Positions 55,410 to 63,991 of a stretch of 64,000 bases of DNA are shown piece by piece (positions within the stretch are counted from its first letter, which is position 1; every line of letters begins with the position of its first letter). The translations under genes and the position numbers were made by a program. The notes beneath the pieces were generated by a model that saw only the letters and a program-made list of their open reading frames with translations, was not told the DNA's origin and made no database searches. Source of the DNA: Cytobacillus gottheilii (lineage in GTDB: Bacteria; Bacillota; Bacilli; Bacillales; Cytobacillaceae); the NCBI RefSeq assembly GCF_001636345.1, contig NZ_KV440945.1, positions 1,837,631 to 1,901,630 on the forward strand. The letters are read 5' to 3'.

Positions 55410-55639
55410 TGATTGTAATTCATCCCTCACAGTTCCTCAAATGAAAAAGATAGGAACAATTAGCAGAGTGAAAAAGGAATTGGAATCCAAAGTGGAATAA
55501 GACTAAGAAGAGAAGCTGATAGAACTAGCAGAAGCTGATGCTGAAATCATTAGAATATACTGAAAATTCCCTTGCTGCATCAACGTTGGTAGCGTTTACA
55601 TAAAATGATAGAAAAATGCGTAAAATAAGTTTTTTCTTC

Positions 55640-55667
55640 TTGCATAAATCAATCAAAAGTGTATACT
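55640..55667 (+). promoter_or_regulatory. Sigma-A promoter of gudB
   Basis: TTGCAT (55640-55645), a 16-bp spacer and TATACT (55662-55667), 52 bp before the start codon. The stretch 55410-55639 before it holds no gene that I can support. Confidence 0.65.
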
Positions 55668-55719
55668 ATGTCATGAAAGCGGACAACTAAAGAAAGTGAT
55701 TTTTCTAGGAGGTTTACAA

Positions 55720-56997
55720 ATGGTAGCCGATAAAGGTACTGATCATAAAAACAATGAAGACAAACATGATGTTTTAAAATCAACTCAAACAGTTATCCAT
55801 AAAGCATTGGAAAAGCTGGGTTATCCGGAAGAAGTATATGAGCTCTTAAAAGAGCCAATGCGATTAATGACGGTTAAGATACCAGTTCGAATGGATGATG
55901 GAACAGTTAAAGTCTTTACTGGCTACCGGGCGCAGCATAATGATTCCGTCGGCCCAACAAAAGGCGGTATACGTTTTCACCCTCACGTAACAGAAAAAGA
56001 AGTCAAAGCTCTATCTATTTGGATGAGTTTAAAGTGCGGTATTGTTGACTTGCCATACGGAGGAGGAAAAGGCGGGATTGTCTGTGATCCACGTGATATG
56101 TCTTTCCGCGAACTTGAGCGGTTGAGCCGTGGCTATGTACGTGCAATTAGCCAAATTGTTGGACCTACTAAGGATATTCCTGCACCTGATGTATTTACAA
56201 ATTCACAAATCATGGCATGGATGATGGATGAATACAGCCGAATAGATGAATATAACTCACCAGGTTTTATCACAGGAAAACCATTAGTGCTTGGTGGATC
56301 TCATGGCCGTGAATCGGCTACTGCTAAAGGTGTAACGATTTGTATACATGAAGCTGCTAAGAAGAGAGGAATTGACCTTAAAGGTGCTAGAGTGGTTGTC
56401 CAGGGGTTCGGAAACGCAGGTAGCTTCCTTTCTAAATTTATGCATGATGCTGGCGCTAAAGTGGTTGGTATTTCAGATGCATATGGCGGGTTATATGACC
56501 CTGAAGGTCTTGATATAGATTATTTATTGGACCGCCGTGACAGCTTTGGAACTGTGACTAAATTATTTAATGATACGATTACAAATAAAGAGCTGCTTGA
56601 GTTGGATTGTGATATTTTAGTTCCCGCGGCTATTGAAAACCAAATTACTGAAGAAAATGCCCACAAAATCCGCGCGAGTATTGTAGTGGAAGCAGCCAAT
56701 GGCCCAACAACACTTGAAGCAACGGAGATTTTAACAGAACGAGGCATCCTGCTTGTTCCTGATGTGCTTGCTTCTGCTGGCGGTGTTACAGTTTCTTACT
56801 TTGAATGGGTGCAAAACAACCAAGGATATTATTGGACTGAAGAAGAAGTGGAAGAGAAGCTTGAGAAAATATTGAGTAAATCGTTTAATAATATTTATGA
56901 TCTCGCTCAAACACGCCGAGTGAATATGCGCCTGGCTGCATATATGGTTGGTGTTAGAAAAATGGCTGAAGCATCAAGGTTCCGCGGCTGGATTTAA
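55720..56997 (+). CDS. gudB: NAD-specific glutamate dehydrogenase
   Basis: The 425-aa enzyme oxidises glutamate to 2-oxoglutarate and ammonium. The glutamate site is GPTKGGIRFHP, then KCGIVDLPYGGGKGGIVCDP with the catalytic Lys, IPAPDVFTN, and the NAD-binding GARVVVQGFGNAGS. TAGGAGG precedes ATG 55720. The segment EKEVKALSIWMSLKCG has no repeated VKA triplet, unlike the inactive gudB of B. subtilis 168, so the enzyme should be active. rocG is a paralogue, but the place beside ypdA supports gudB. Confidence 0.93.
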   Translation: MVADKGTDHKNNEDKHDVLKSTQTVIHKALEKLGYPEEVYELLKEPMRLMTVKIPVRMDDGTVKVFTGYRAQHNDSVGPTKGGIRFHPHVTEKEVKALSIWMSLKCGIVDLPYGGGKGGIVCDPRDMSFRELERLSRGYVRAISQIVGPTKDIPAPDVFTNSQIMAWMMDEYSRIDEYNSPGFITGKPLVLGGSHGRESATAKGVTICIHEAAKKRGIDLKGARVVVQGFGNAGSFLSKFMHDAGAKVVGISDAYGGLYDPEGLDIDYLLDRRDSFGTVTKLFNDTITNKELLELDCDILVPAAIENQITEENAHKIRASIVVEAANGPTTLEATEILTERGILLVPDVLASAGGVTVSYFEWVQNNQGYYWTEEEVEEKLEKILSKSFNNIYDLAQTRRVNMRLAAYMVGVRKMAEASRFRGWI

Positions 56998-57032
56998 TTT
57001 TCAACAATAATGTGAATTCATTGTATGTATTT

Positions 57033-57072
57033 AAAAAATCTCCTATCATATATGGATGGGAGATTTTTTGTA
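57033..57072 (+). terminator. Terminator after gudB
   Basis: AAAAAATCTCC plus TATC pair with GATG plus GGAGATTTTTT (one mismatch). Confidence 0.88.
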
Positions 57073-57115
57073 TCTTTTAAGCTCGTCGCTTTTGCGTATA
57101 GGGTAAGTATACAAT

Positions 57116-57187
57116 TGTAGAATTGAAGAAGGATAAAAATCGGATGTGTTTCTACATTCGCATTGCGAGACATAAAGCAATTCTACA
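57116..57187 (+). promoter_or_regulatory. 10-bp inverted repeats in the ypdA leader
   Basis: TGTAGAATTG (57116-57125) and CAATTCTACA (57178-57187) are perfect inverse copies separated by 52 bp, ending 41 bp before the ypdA start. They could form a long-range RNA stem or two operator half-sites. A TATACA-like -10 (57109-57114) lies just upstream. Confidence 0.5.
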
Positions 57188-57228
57188 TACATAACAGAAT
57201 TTAATTATAGATCGGGGAGCTGATTTTT

Positions 57229-58206
57229 TTGAATGAACAAGAAGCAATCATAATAGGCGGGGGACCGTGTGGCCTGGCAGCTGCCATTGCTCTTCAGGAT
57301 GTCGGAATTAGACCGCTTGTTATCGAAAAAGGGAATATTGTCAATGCCATTTACCATTATCCAACACATCAGACATTCTTCAGTTCCAGCCAAAAACTTG
57401 AAATTGGTGAAGTGCCTTTTATAACAGTGGAACATAAACCAACCCGGAATCAGGCATTAACGTATTATCGTGAAGTAGTTAAAAGAAAGAACCTGGACAT
57501 TCATGCATATGAAAAGGTGTTATCTGTTGCGAAAAAAGAAGATGGACAGTTTATGGTTGTTAGTGACAAACAAACATATAAAACACCATACGTCGTTATT
57601 GCGACTGGATATTATGATCATCCAAATTATATGGACATACCTGGAGAAGATCTACCGAAAGTGTTCCACTATTTTAAAGAGGCTCATCCTTATTTCGATA
57701 AAGATGTAGTGGTTATTGGCGGGAAAAATTCTAGTGTAGATGCTGCTTTGGAATTGGTAAAAGCAGGTGCAAGAGTGACTGTTTTATACAGAGGAGAGTC
57801 TTATTCACCAAGCGTAAAGCCGTGGATCCTTCCCGAATTTGATTCACTGGTCCGGTCGGGTGCGATTTCAATGGTTTTTCAGTCCCATGTAGTAGAAATC
57901 AAAGATGATACAGTCATTTATGAAGTAAATGGTGAGACACATGAAATAGAGAATGATTTCGTCTTTGCAATGACAGGCTATCATCCGGATCATCAATTCT
58001 TAAAGAGCGTTGGAATAGGAATTGATGAAAGTACTGGAAGACCTTTATATACGGAGGAAACGAAGGAGACGAATGTAGAGGGTATTTATATAGCTGGTGT
58101 TATTGCTGCAGGCAATAATGCCAATGAAATTTTTATTGAAAATGGCAGGTTCCACGGAGCTGAAATCGCAGCTTCTATCGTTCAAAAACAAAAGGCTGAT
58201 TCCTGA
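57229..58206 (+). CDS. ypdA: YpdA, bacillithiol disulfide reductase
   Basis: The 325-aa FAD/NADPH-dependent flavoprotein should reduce bacillithiol disulfide. It has an N-terminal FAD motif IIIGGGPCGLAAAIALQDVG (with the conserved Cys), the ATG motif VVIATGYYDHP, the NADPH motif VVVIGGKNSSVDAALELVKAG, and GIYIAGVIAAGNNANEIFIENGRFHG near the end. The start is TTG with GGGGAG about 9 nt upstream; a nearby ATG is out of frame. Its end overlaps its terminator. Confidence 0.9.
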   Translation: MNEQEAIIIGGGPCGLAAAIALQDVGIRPLVIEKGNIVNAIYHYPTHQTFFSSSQKLEIGEVPFITVEHKPTRNQALTYYREVVKRKNLDIHAYEKVLSVAKKEDGQFMVVSDKQTYKTPYVVIATGYYDHPNYMDIPGEDLPKVFHYFKEAHPYFDKDVVVIGGKNSSVDAALELVKAGARVTVLYRGESYSPSVKPWILPEFDSLVRSGAISMVFQSHVVEIKDDTVIYEVNGETHEIENDFVFAMTGYHPDHQFLKSVGIGIDESTGRPLYTEETKETNVEGIYIAGVIAAGNNANEIFIENGRFHGAEIAASIVQKQKADS

Positions 58207-58226
58207 ATGGAACAGCCTTTTGTTGT
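58190..58226 (+). terminator. Terminator overlapping the end of ypdA
   Basis: AAAGGCTG plus TTCC pair with GGAA plus CAGCCTTT across TGAAT, then TTGTTGTT. Confidence 0.82.
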
Positions 58227-58237
58227 TCTCGGGGGGG

Positions 58238-58765
58238 CTGAACAAGCCGCCTCCGCATTTCTACATGTCCAGCTCCGGCGGCTAGCCCCTCGAGGTCTTA
58301 AGCCAATCCAGCCAAAAGGTCAAAGAACGACCTTTCGTCCGACTTGTCTTAAGCTTGTCGGGGCTGAACAAGCCGCCTCCGCATTTCTACATGTCCAGCT
58401 CCAGGCGCTAGGGGCTCGAGGTCATAAGTCAATCCGTCTAGAAGGTTAAAGAACAACCTTCCAGCCGGCTCGCCTTATGCTTGTCGCCCCTGAGCAAGCG
58501 CCTTCCGCTTTTCTACATGTCCAGCTCCGGCGGCTAGCCCCTCGAGGTCATAAGTCAATCTGTCCAAAAGGTTAAAGAACAACCTTCCGGCCAGCTTGCC
58601 TTATGCTTGTCGGGGCTGAACAAGCCGCCTCCGCTTTTCTAATTGTCCAGCTCCAGGCGCTAGGGGCTCGAGGTCATAAGTCAATCCGTCCAGAAGGTTA
58701 AAGAACAACCTTCCGGCCGGCTAGCCTTATGCTTGTCGCCCCTGAGCAAGCGCCTTCCGCTTTTC
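58238..58765. repeat. 126-bp tandem array forming four covarying hairpins
   Basis: Left-arm starts recur at 58238, 58364, 58490, 58616 and 58742, an exact 126-bp period. The right arm of each unit pairs with the left arm of the next, giving 101-nt hairpins at 58277-58377, 58403-58503, 58529-58629 and 58655-58755. Hairpins 1 and 3 use GGCGGCT-AGCCCC with GGGGCT-AGCCGCC; 2 and 4 use AGGCGCT-AGGGGC with GCCCCT-AGCGCCT. Inner stems are CTTAAG or CATAAG/CTTATG and AAGGTT/AACCTT (AAAGGTC/GACCTTT in hairpin 1). Linkers are 25 nt. The sequence is GC-rich, unlike its surroundings. No gene is contained. Confidence 0.93.
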
Positions 58766-59743
58766 TTATAACCCAAACATTTTTTCGATTTCGGGTTTGG
58801 TTTGTTGGTTGGCTAGGCCGATCATTAGTTTTAGGCGGGCTTTTTGGCCGTTTAGTCCGTTGGAGAAGATGACACCTAGTTCTTTTAAGTGTTTGCCTCC
58901 GCCTTCGTAACCATAGACATCCTGGGCGATACCGTTAAAGCACCGTGAAACAATGACAACGGGAATGTTGGCAGCTGTCATTTCTTTAATCCCATCAATT
59001 GCAGCAGGAGGAAGGTTTCCTTGACCGAGTGCCTCAATAACCACACCATCATAATTGAGTTCTTTAATGGCGTGCAGGAGGGTAGAATCCATTCCGGCGT
59101 GTGCTTTCAATAGTGCTACCTTTTGGTTTAAATCCTTAATTTCATAAAGCTCTTTTTTTGTTGGCATATGATGGAAAAGAATACCTCGTTTCGTTACAAT
59201 ACCAATTGGTCCATATTGCGGGCTTTGGAATGTAGAAACATTACTGGTATGCGTTTTTGTGACATTTTTGGCTGTATGTATTTCATCATTTAGAACAACC
59301 AGAACGCCTTTGTAATGAGCCTCTTCACTCATTGCAACCCTTATAGAGGAAATTAGATTATACAGTCCATCAGAGCCAATTTCATTGCTTGAACGCATGG
59401 CACCAGTTAGTACAACCGGCAGCTGCACATCAACTGTTAAATCCAGAAAATAGGCTGTTTCCTCCAATGTGTCAGTCCCATGTGTAATGACAACACCAGA
59501 AACATCTTTCCTTTTCACGTGATCTTCAATCAAGTTCTTTAATATGTTCATTTCTTTTACCGTAATATGAGGCGAAGGTAAATTAAAGGGCTCCTCTACT
59601 ATAAGATCAGCAAGGGCATGCAATTCATTTGTTTTATCTGTTAATGGGTTTTTTTCATTTGTTGAGACTGCACCGGTTGAGCTGTCTTCACTCATAGATA
59701 TGGTGCCTCCTGTATGTATAAGCAGAATTTTTTTTCGATTCAA
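58766..59743 (-). CDS. ansA: L-asparaginase, type I
   Basis: The 325-aa enzyme hydrolyses asparagine to aspartate and ammonium. Both active-site signatures are present: IHTGGTISM with the nucleophile Thr near residue 12, and VITHGTDTLEETAYFL with the second Thr and Asp. LTGAMR is also typical. The start is TTG at 59743 with GGAGG 9 nt upstream. It is the only minus-strand gene in this stretch and its stop lies 10 nt from the repeat array, whose hairpins may end its transcript. The aspartase gene ansB is not adjacent. Confidence 0.93.
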   Translation of the reverse strand: MNRKKILLIHTGGTISMSEDSSTGAVSTNEKNPLTDKTNELHALADLIVEEPFNLPSPHITVKEMNILKNLIEDHVKRKDVSGVVITHGTDTLEETAYFLDLTVDVQLPVVLTGAMRSSNEIGSDGLYNLISSIRVAMSEEAHYKGVLVVLNDEIHTAKNVTKTHTSNVSTFQSPQYGPIGIVTKRGILFHHMPTKKELYEIKDLNQKVALLKAHAGMDSTLLHAIKELNYDGVVIEALGQGNLPPAAIDGIKEMTAANIPVVIVSRCFNGIAQDVYGYEGGGKHLKELGVIFSNGLNGQKARLKLMIGLANQQTKPEIEKMFGL

Positions 59744-59860
59744 TGCTTTGTCCTCCCTAATTTGAAAAATATAGAATATAATTAAATATGCTGTAATGCA
59801 TTTTCAATCCAATATGATCATGTTACGATTATAGAGACGATTTGAAAAGGAGGGTGGCTC

Positions 59861-60550
59861 ATGTTTGGGATATTATCTGCGGGAATTGCCCCAGGATTAG
59901 CTTTATTAAGCTATTTTTACTTGAAAGATCAATATGAGTCAGAACCCTTTTCAATGGTGTTTAAAACGTTCATGTCAGGTGCAATGCTGGTGTTTCCCAT
60001 CATGTTTATCCAGCATGTAATGGAAACGGAGCATATGATTGATTCCAGCTTCATTAGTGCATTTCTCTCATCTGGCATGCTGGAAGAGTTTTTCAAATGG
60101 TTTATTTTATTTTACACAGTCTATCAGCATGTGAATTTTGATGAGCCATACGATGGTATTGTATATGGTGTGTCTGTCTCGTTAGGATTTGCAACAGTTG
60201 AAAACATATTATATTTATTTGCACTTGGCATTGAACATGCTGTAGGCAGAGCGCTTCTTCCTGTATCAAGTCATGCACTTTTTGGTGTAATCATGGGTTA
60301 TTATATAGGAAAAGTGAAATTTTCAGCAACTTCTCGAGGAAAATGGCTTATATTATCCTTATTTGTGCCTTTTTTGCTGCACGGCACATACGATTACATT
60401 TTATTAACTTTCAAGTATTGGCCGTACTTCATGGTACCATTTATGATTTTCCTATGGTGGCTGGGTATGAGAAAGGTGAAAAAGGCGAGAGTTTTAACCA
60501 TCCGGCAAAATCAGGACGCCTTCAAATTTGAACCCCCTTTAAACATGTAA
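59861..60550 (+). CDS. prsW: PrsW-family intramembrane glutamic protease
   Basis: The 229-aa membrane protease should cut anti-sigma factor RsiW (site 1) after envelope stress. About seven helices are present, and the family motifs are EEFFKW (EExxK), [18 protein letters not shown] (with Glu), [15 protein letters not shown] and [23 protein letters not shown] is upstream of the ATG. It precedes sleB, as in B. subtilis (ypdC). sigW-rsiW are not in the window. Confidence 0.92.
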   Translation: MFGILSAGIAPGLALLSYFYLKDQYESEPFSMVFKTFMSGAMLVFPIMFIQHVMETEHMIDSSFISAFLSSGMLEEFFKWFILFYTVYQHVNFDEPYDGIVYGVSVSLGFATVENILYLFALGIEHAVGRALLPVSSHALFGVIMGYYIGKVKFSATSRGKWLILSLFVPFLLHGTYDYILLTFKYWPYFMVPFMIFLWWLGMRKVKKARVLTIRQNQDAFKFEPPLNM

Positions 60551-60582
60551 AGAAAGATCTTATAGATGAAATGGTCTGTAAT

Positions 60583-60624
60583 GAAAAAACACTGATAACC
60601 TAGATGTTATCAGTGCTTTTTTGC
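60583..60624 (+). terminator. Terminator after prsW
   Basis: CACTGATAAC/GTTATCAGTG with loop CTAGAT, flanked by A6 and T6. Confidence 0.92.
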
Positions 60625-60832
60625 TATTAAATACTATGTAAACAGCTGTTTGAAAGAAATTCAAAGGTGTGGCTACATATTCTTATTTGTTCTCTTATCA
60701 GACTTCCTTCTTGAAAGATCTCCATTGGTAAAATACCCCACTCAATCTGATCCTAGTTTTTTGTATAAAAATCCAGACGCTACAGAAAATAGGGTTAATG
60801 TAATAAAGAATTACTTTTGGAGGTTATTATAC

Positions 60833-61825
60833 ATGAATAAAAAGTTGCTTCTATCCAAGATAATGATCATAATCTCCTTTCTTGTGCTGATGATTCCTTT
60901 GATTGGAAATGGCGAAAAAGCAGCCGCCTTCTCTGATCAGGTCATACAGCAAGGAGCTGTTGGAGATGATGTCATTGAACTTCAATCAAGGCTGCAATAT
61001 CTTGGTTTTTACAATGGGAAAATCGATGGTGTATTTGGCTGGGGAACCTATTGGGCATTAAGGAATTTTCAATATGAATTCGGTTTGCCTATTGATGGGC
61101 TTGCTGGTCAAAAAACGAAAGAAAAGTTAGCGAAAGCTTCAAACTATAACGAGCAATTTGTGAAAGAGCAAATTAACAAAGGTAATAAATTTACTCATTA
61201 TGGCGGTGTAGATTTAAATAAGCAGAAAAAACCTGCTCCTTCCGGTGGCGCAAACCAAAAGAAACAGCCTGCTAAACAAGGACAGACAGGAGGAGGTCAA
61301 TCTGGCGGCGGAACTCAGTCGGGCGGAGGACAAACCGGCGGGACTCAGGGACAAACTGGCGGTAACCAAGGACAAACCGGCGGCACTCAGGGACAAACTG
61401 GGAATGGAGGAACGGCAAATCAGGCTCCTGCTCAGCAAAAACCAACGGCAGCAAATATGCCTAACGGATATTCTGAAAATGATATACAGTTAATGGCAAA
61501 TGCGGTTTATGGTGAAGCACGCGGAGAGCCATATACTGGGCAGGTTGCTGTTGCAGCAGTTATTTTGAATCGGGTAGAAAGTGCAACATTTCCAAACACC
61601 GTTTCTGGCGTCATTTTCGAACCTAGAGCTTTTACAGCTGTAGCTGATGGGCAAATTTGGCTCACACCAAACGAAAAAGCACGTGAAGCAGTATTAGATG
61701 CCATCAATGGCTGGGATCCTACCGGAAATGCTTTATACTATTTTAACCCAGACACGGCAACAAGCGGCTGGATATGGACACGTCCGCAAATTAAGAGAAT
61801 TGGAAAACATATATTCTGTAAATAA
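60833..61825 (+). CDS. sleB: Spore cortex-lytic enzyme SleB
   Basis: The 330-aa lytic transglycosylase degrades cortex peptidoglycan during germination. Order: a signal peptide (residues 1-32), a peptidoglycan-binding domain (about 38-101, GAVGDDVIELQSRLQYLGFYNGKIDGVFGWGTYWALRNFQ), an unusually long Gly/Gln/Thr linker with QTGG-type repeats (about 136-205), and the hydrolase domain (216-330) with the catalytic Glu in MANAVYGEARGE. GGAGG lies before ATG 60833; an earlier frame from 60650 lacks a site. It is followed after 11 nt by ypeB, its usual partner. Confidence 0.94.
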   Translation: MNKKLLLSKIMIIISFLVLMIPLIGNGEKAAAFSDQVIQQGAVGDDVIELQSRLQYLGFYNGKIDGVFGWGTYWALRNFQYEFGLPIDGLAGQKTKEKLAKASNYNEQFVKEQINKGNKFTHYGGVDLNKQKKPAPSGGANQKKQPAKQGQTGGGQSGGGTQSGGGQTGGTQGQTGGNQGQTGGTQGQTGNGGTANQAPAQQKPTAANMPNGYSENDIQLMANAVYGEARGEPYTGQVAVAAVILNRVESATFPNTVSGVIFEPRAFTAVADGQIWLTPNEKAREAVLDAINGWDPTGNALYYFNPDTATSGWIWTRPQIKRIGKHIFCK

Positions 61826-61836
61826 GGGGTGAAAGC

Positions 61837-63186
61837 ATGCTAAGAGGCGTTTTAATTGGTGTACTGACATTAGGAGTCGCAGGAACAGCCTTTTGGGGGT
61901 ATCAGGAGCATAGAGAAAAAAATGCCATCCTAATCAACGCTGAAAATAACTATCAGAGAGCATTTCATGATCTAACCTATCAGATTGATTTGCTGCACGA
62001 TAAAATTGGAACAACATTAGCAATGAATTCAAGAGAATCTTTGTCACCGGCACTTGCTGAGGTATGGAGGGTTACCTCAGAAGCACATACGGATGTCGGT
62101 CAGCTTCCCCTTTCTTTGCTGCCATTCAATAAAACAGAAGAATTTTTGGCGAAGATAGGAGATTTCAGCTATCAGACTGCAGTCAGAGATTTAAATAAAG
62201 AACCTTTATCAGACAAAGAATACGATTCACTAAAACAGTTATACACACAAGCAGCCGATGTTCAAAATGATTTACGTGAAGTTCAGCATATGGTACTGGA
62301 AAATAATCTGCGCTGGATGGACGTTGAAATGGCATTGGCAGCAGGAGATGAAGCAGGAGATAATACAATCATTGACGGCTTTCAAACGGTTGAAAAGACT
62401 GTAGATGGATACGGGGAAACTGATTTTGGCCCTGCATTTGTCAACATGCAGAAGAAGGATGAAAACTTTAAGTACCTAGAGGGTAAAGAAATTACAGAAA
62501 ACGCAGCGATCAAAGAAGCTAAGGAATATGCTGGATTAGGCAATGATGTGAATGTAAAAGTGACGGAAAATGGAGATGGCTCTGACTACGGCTTCTTTAG
62601 TGTGACACTTCAAGATAAAAAATCAAAACAGGAAGCCAATATGGATATAACCAAAAAAGGCGGATATCCGATCTGGTACCTTATGTCAAGGGAAGTAACA
62701 GATCAAAAAATCAGTTTAAATGAAGCAAGCAACAAAGCGGTTGAGTTTTTAAAGAAGAATCAATTTGAAAATCTTGATCTCTTTGAAAGTGCGCAATATG
62801 ACAACATGGGTGTTTTCACTTTTGTCTCTACGCAAGATGGTGTGCGTGTATATCCGGATTCCATCAAAATGAAAATGGCTCTTGATAATGGCAAAATCTT
62901 AGGCTTCTCTGCTGAAGATTATTTAAAAGCGCATCATGCAAGAGAAATTCCTGATCCAGGGATTACAGTTGATGAAGCCCGAGAAAAGATTAATCCAGCA
63001 GTAGAGGTTATGGAGAACCGGCTGGCAATCATCATCAATGATATAAGCGAAGAAGTACTCTGTTATGAGTTTATGGGTACTTTAGGGGAAGATACGTATC
63101 GAATTTATATTAATGCAGATACAGGCATTGAAGAAAAAGTAGATAAATTAAAGAATGCAGAGCCTGTATATGAAGATGTGGTGTAG
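61837..63186 (+). CDS. ypeB: Germination protein YpeB
   Basis: The 449-aa protein is needed for SleB assembly or stability in the spore. It has an N-terminal uncleaved signal-like helix (residues 3-21), a helical N-terminal domain (22-220) and C-terminal PepSY repeats (ENAAIKEAKEYAGL, ITVDEAREKINP). AGGGGTGAAAG is upstream of the ATG. It forms the bicistronic sleB-ypeB unit, closed by a terminator. Confidence 0.94.
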   Translation: MLRGVLIGVLTLGVAGTAFWGYQEHREKNAILINAENNYQRAFHDLTYQIDLLHDKIGTTLAMNSRESLSPALAEVWRVTSEAHTDVGQLPLSLLPFNKTEEFLAKIGDFSYQTAVRDLNKEPLSDKEYDSLKQLYTQAADVQNDLREVQHMVLENNLRWMDVEMALAAGDEAGDNTIIDGFQTVEKTVDGYGETDFGPAFVNMQKKDENFKYLEGKEITENAAIKEAKEYAGLGNDVNVKVTENGDGSDYGFFSVTLQDKKSKQEANMDITKKGGYPIWYLMSREVTDQKISLNEASNKAVEFLKKNQFENLDLFESAQYDNMGVFTFVSTQDGVRVYPDSIKMKMALDNGKILGFSAEDYLKAHHAREIPDPGITVDEAREKINPAVEVMENRLAIIINDISEEVLCYEFMGTLGEDTYRIYINADTGIEEKVDKLKNAEPVYEDVV

Positions 63187-63220
63187 GAAAAGCGAACTAA
63201 GCTTTTCCTTTTTTTTCTAT
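63187..63220 (+). terminator. Terminator after ypeB
   Basis: GGAAAAGC/GCTTTTCC with a 7-nt loop, followed by eight T. Confidence 0.92.
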
Positions 63221-63331
63221 AAACTATATCTTATTTCCTGTGTATTTCGTAAAATGGTCTTGCAACATATATGAGTCACATGTCATAATTAACTGACAAG
63301 TTTATCCTTTCGGACAGGGGAAGTGCGGTAA

Positions 63332-63991
63332 TTGATTAAGATAGGGGACACAATTATATTAGAGACAAAATACTCTGAAAGCGGGGAGAGGTATCAAAGT
63401 AAAGTAATTGATCAGTCAGAACACTATATATACATAGATTATCCAAAAAACATGGAAACACATAAAACGGCCTTCTTATTGGATGGCACACAATTAAAAG
63501 CTTCTTTTGTTGCTGCTGCAGGTGCAGTTTACCTATTTGACAGTGAGGTTGCCGGCAAAGTCAAACGCAATGTTCCGATGATCATGCTTACATATCCTGG
63601 AGATGAACAGCTGATGAAAATTCAGCGCCGGCAATATGTACGAGTTGAAACGGCTGTTGATGCAGCTTTGCATTCGCCTGAGGAGAATTTTCCTCCCTTA
63701 GTTTGTGTTACAGAGGATATTAGTGCAGGGGGAGCCTCTTTTTCAACAAAATCACAAATTCATGTAGAACCAGAAATGAATGTAAACCTATGGCTTGTTC
63801 TCCTTATGCATGGCGGCGAATACCATTATCTAAACTTAAAGAGCAAGATTGTCCGTATTATAAATACGAAGGAGAATAACCGAAAAATCTCAGTTCAGTT
63901 TTCAAACATTACTCCGAATGAACGGCAATTATTATTGCGCTATTGCTTTGATCGTCAGCTTGCCTATAAAAAACGCGGAATTGAAGCATAA
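63332..63991 (+). CDS. ypfA: PilZ-domain c-di-GMP receptor (YpfA/MotI type)
   Basis: The 219-aa protein has an N-terminal YcgR-like domain (1-95) and a PilZ domain with the c-di-GMP motifs QRRQYVRVE (RxxxR) and TEDISAGGASF (D/NxSxxG). In B. subtilis this protein binds the flagellar stator and slows motility at high c-di-GMP. TTG 63332 follows AGGGGAAG by 8 nt. It lies downstream of sleB-ypeB as in B. subtilis. The window ends 9 nt after its stop. Confidence 0.9.
   Translation: MIKIGDTIILETKYSESGERYQSKVIDQSEHYIYIDYPKNMETHKTAFLLDGTQLKASFVAAAGAVYLFDSEVAGKVKRNVPMIMLTYPGDEQLMKIQRRQYVRVETAVDAALHSPEENFPPLVCVTEDISAGGASFSTKSQIHVEPEMNVNLWLVLLMHGGEYHYLNLKSKIVRIINTKENNRKISVQFSNITPNERQLLLRYCFDRQLAYKKRGIEA

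Noticed and set aside
55720-56997. Cryptic gudB with a VKA duplication, as in B. subtilis 168
   Set aside because: The segment EKEVKALSIW carries a single copy, so no inactivating duplication is present.
58238-58765. CRISPR array or repeat-encoded protein (an 80-codon plus-strand frame is open at 58207-58449)
   Set aside because: All parts of the 126-bp unit repeat, so there are no spacers; the open frame has no ribosome binding site and does not span the whole array.
60650-60832. N-terminal extension of SleB
   Set aside because: The ATG at 60833 has GGAGG and is followed by a proper signal peptide; the upstream frame overlaps the region after the prsW terminator.
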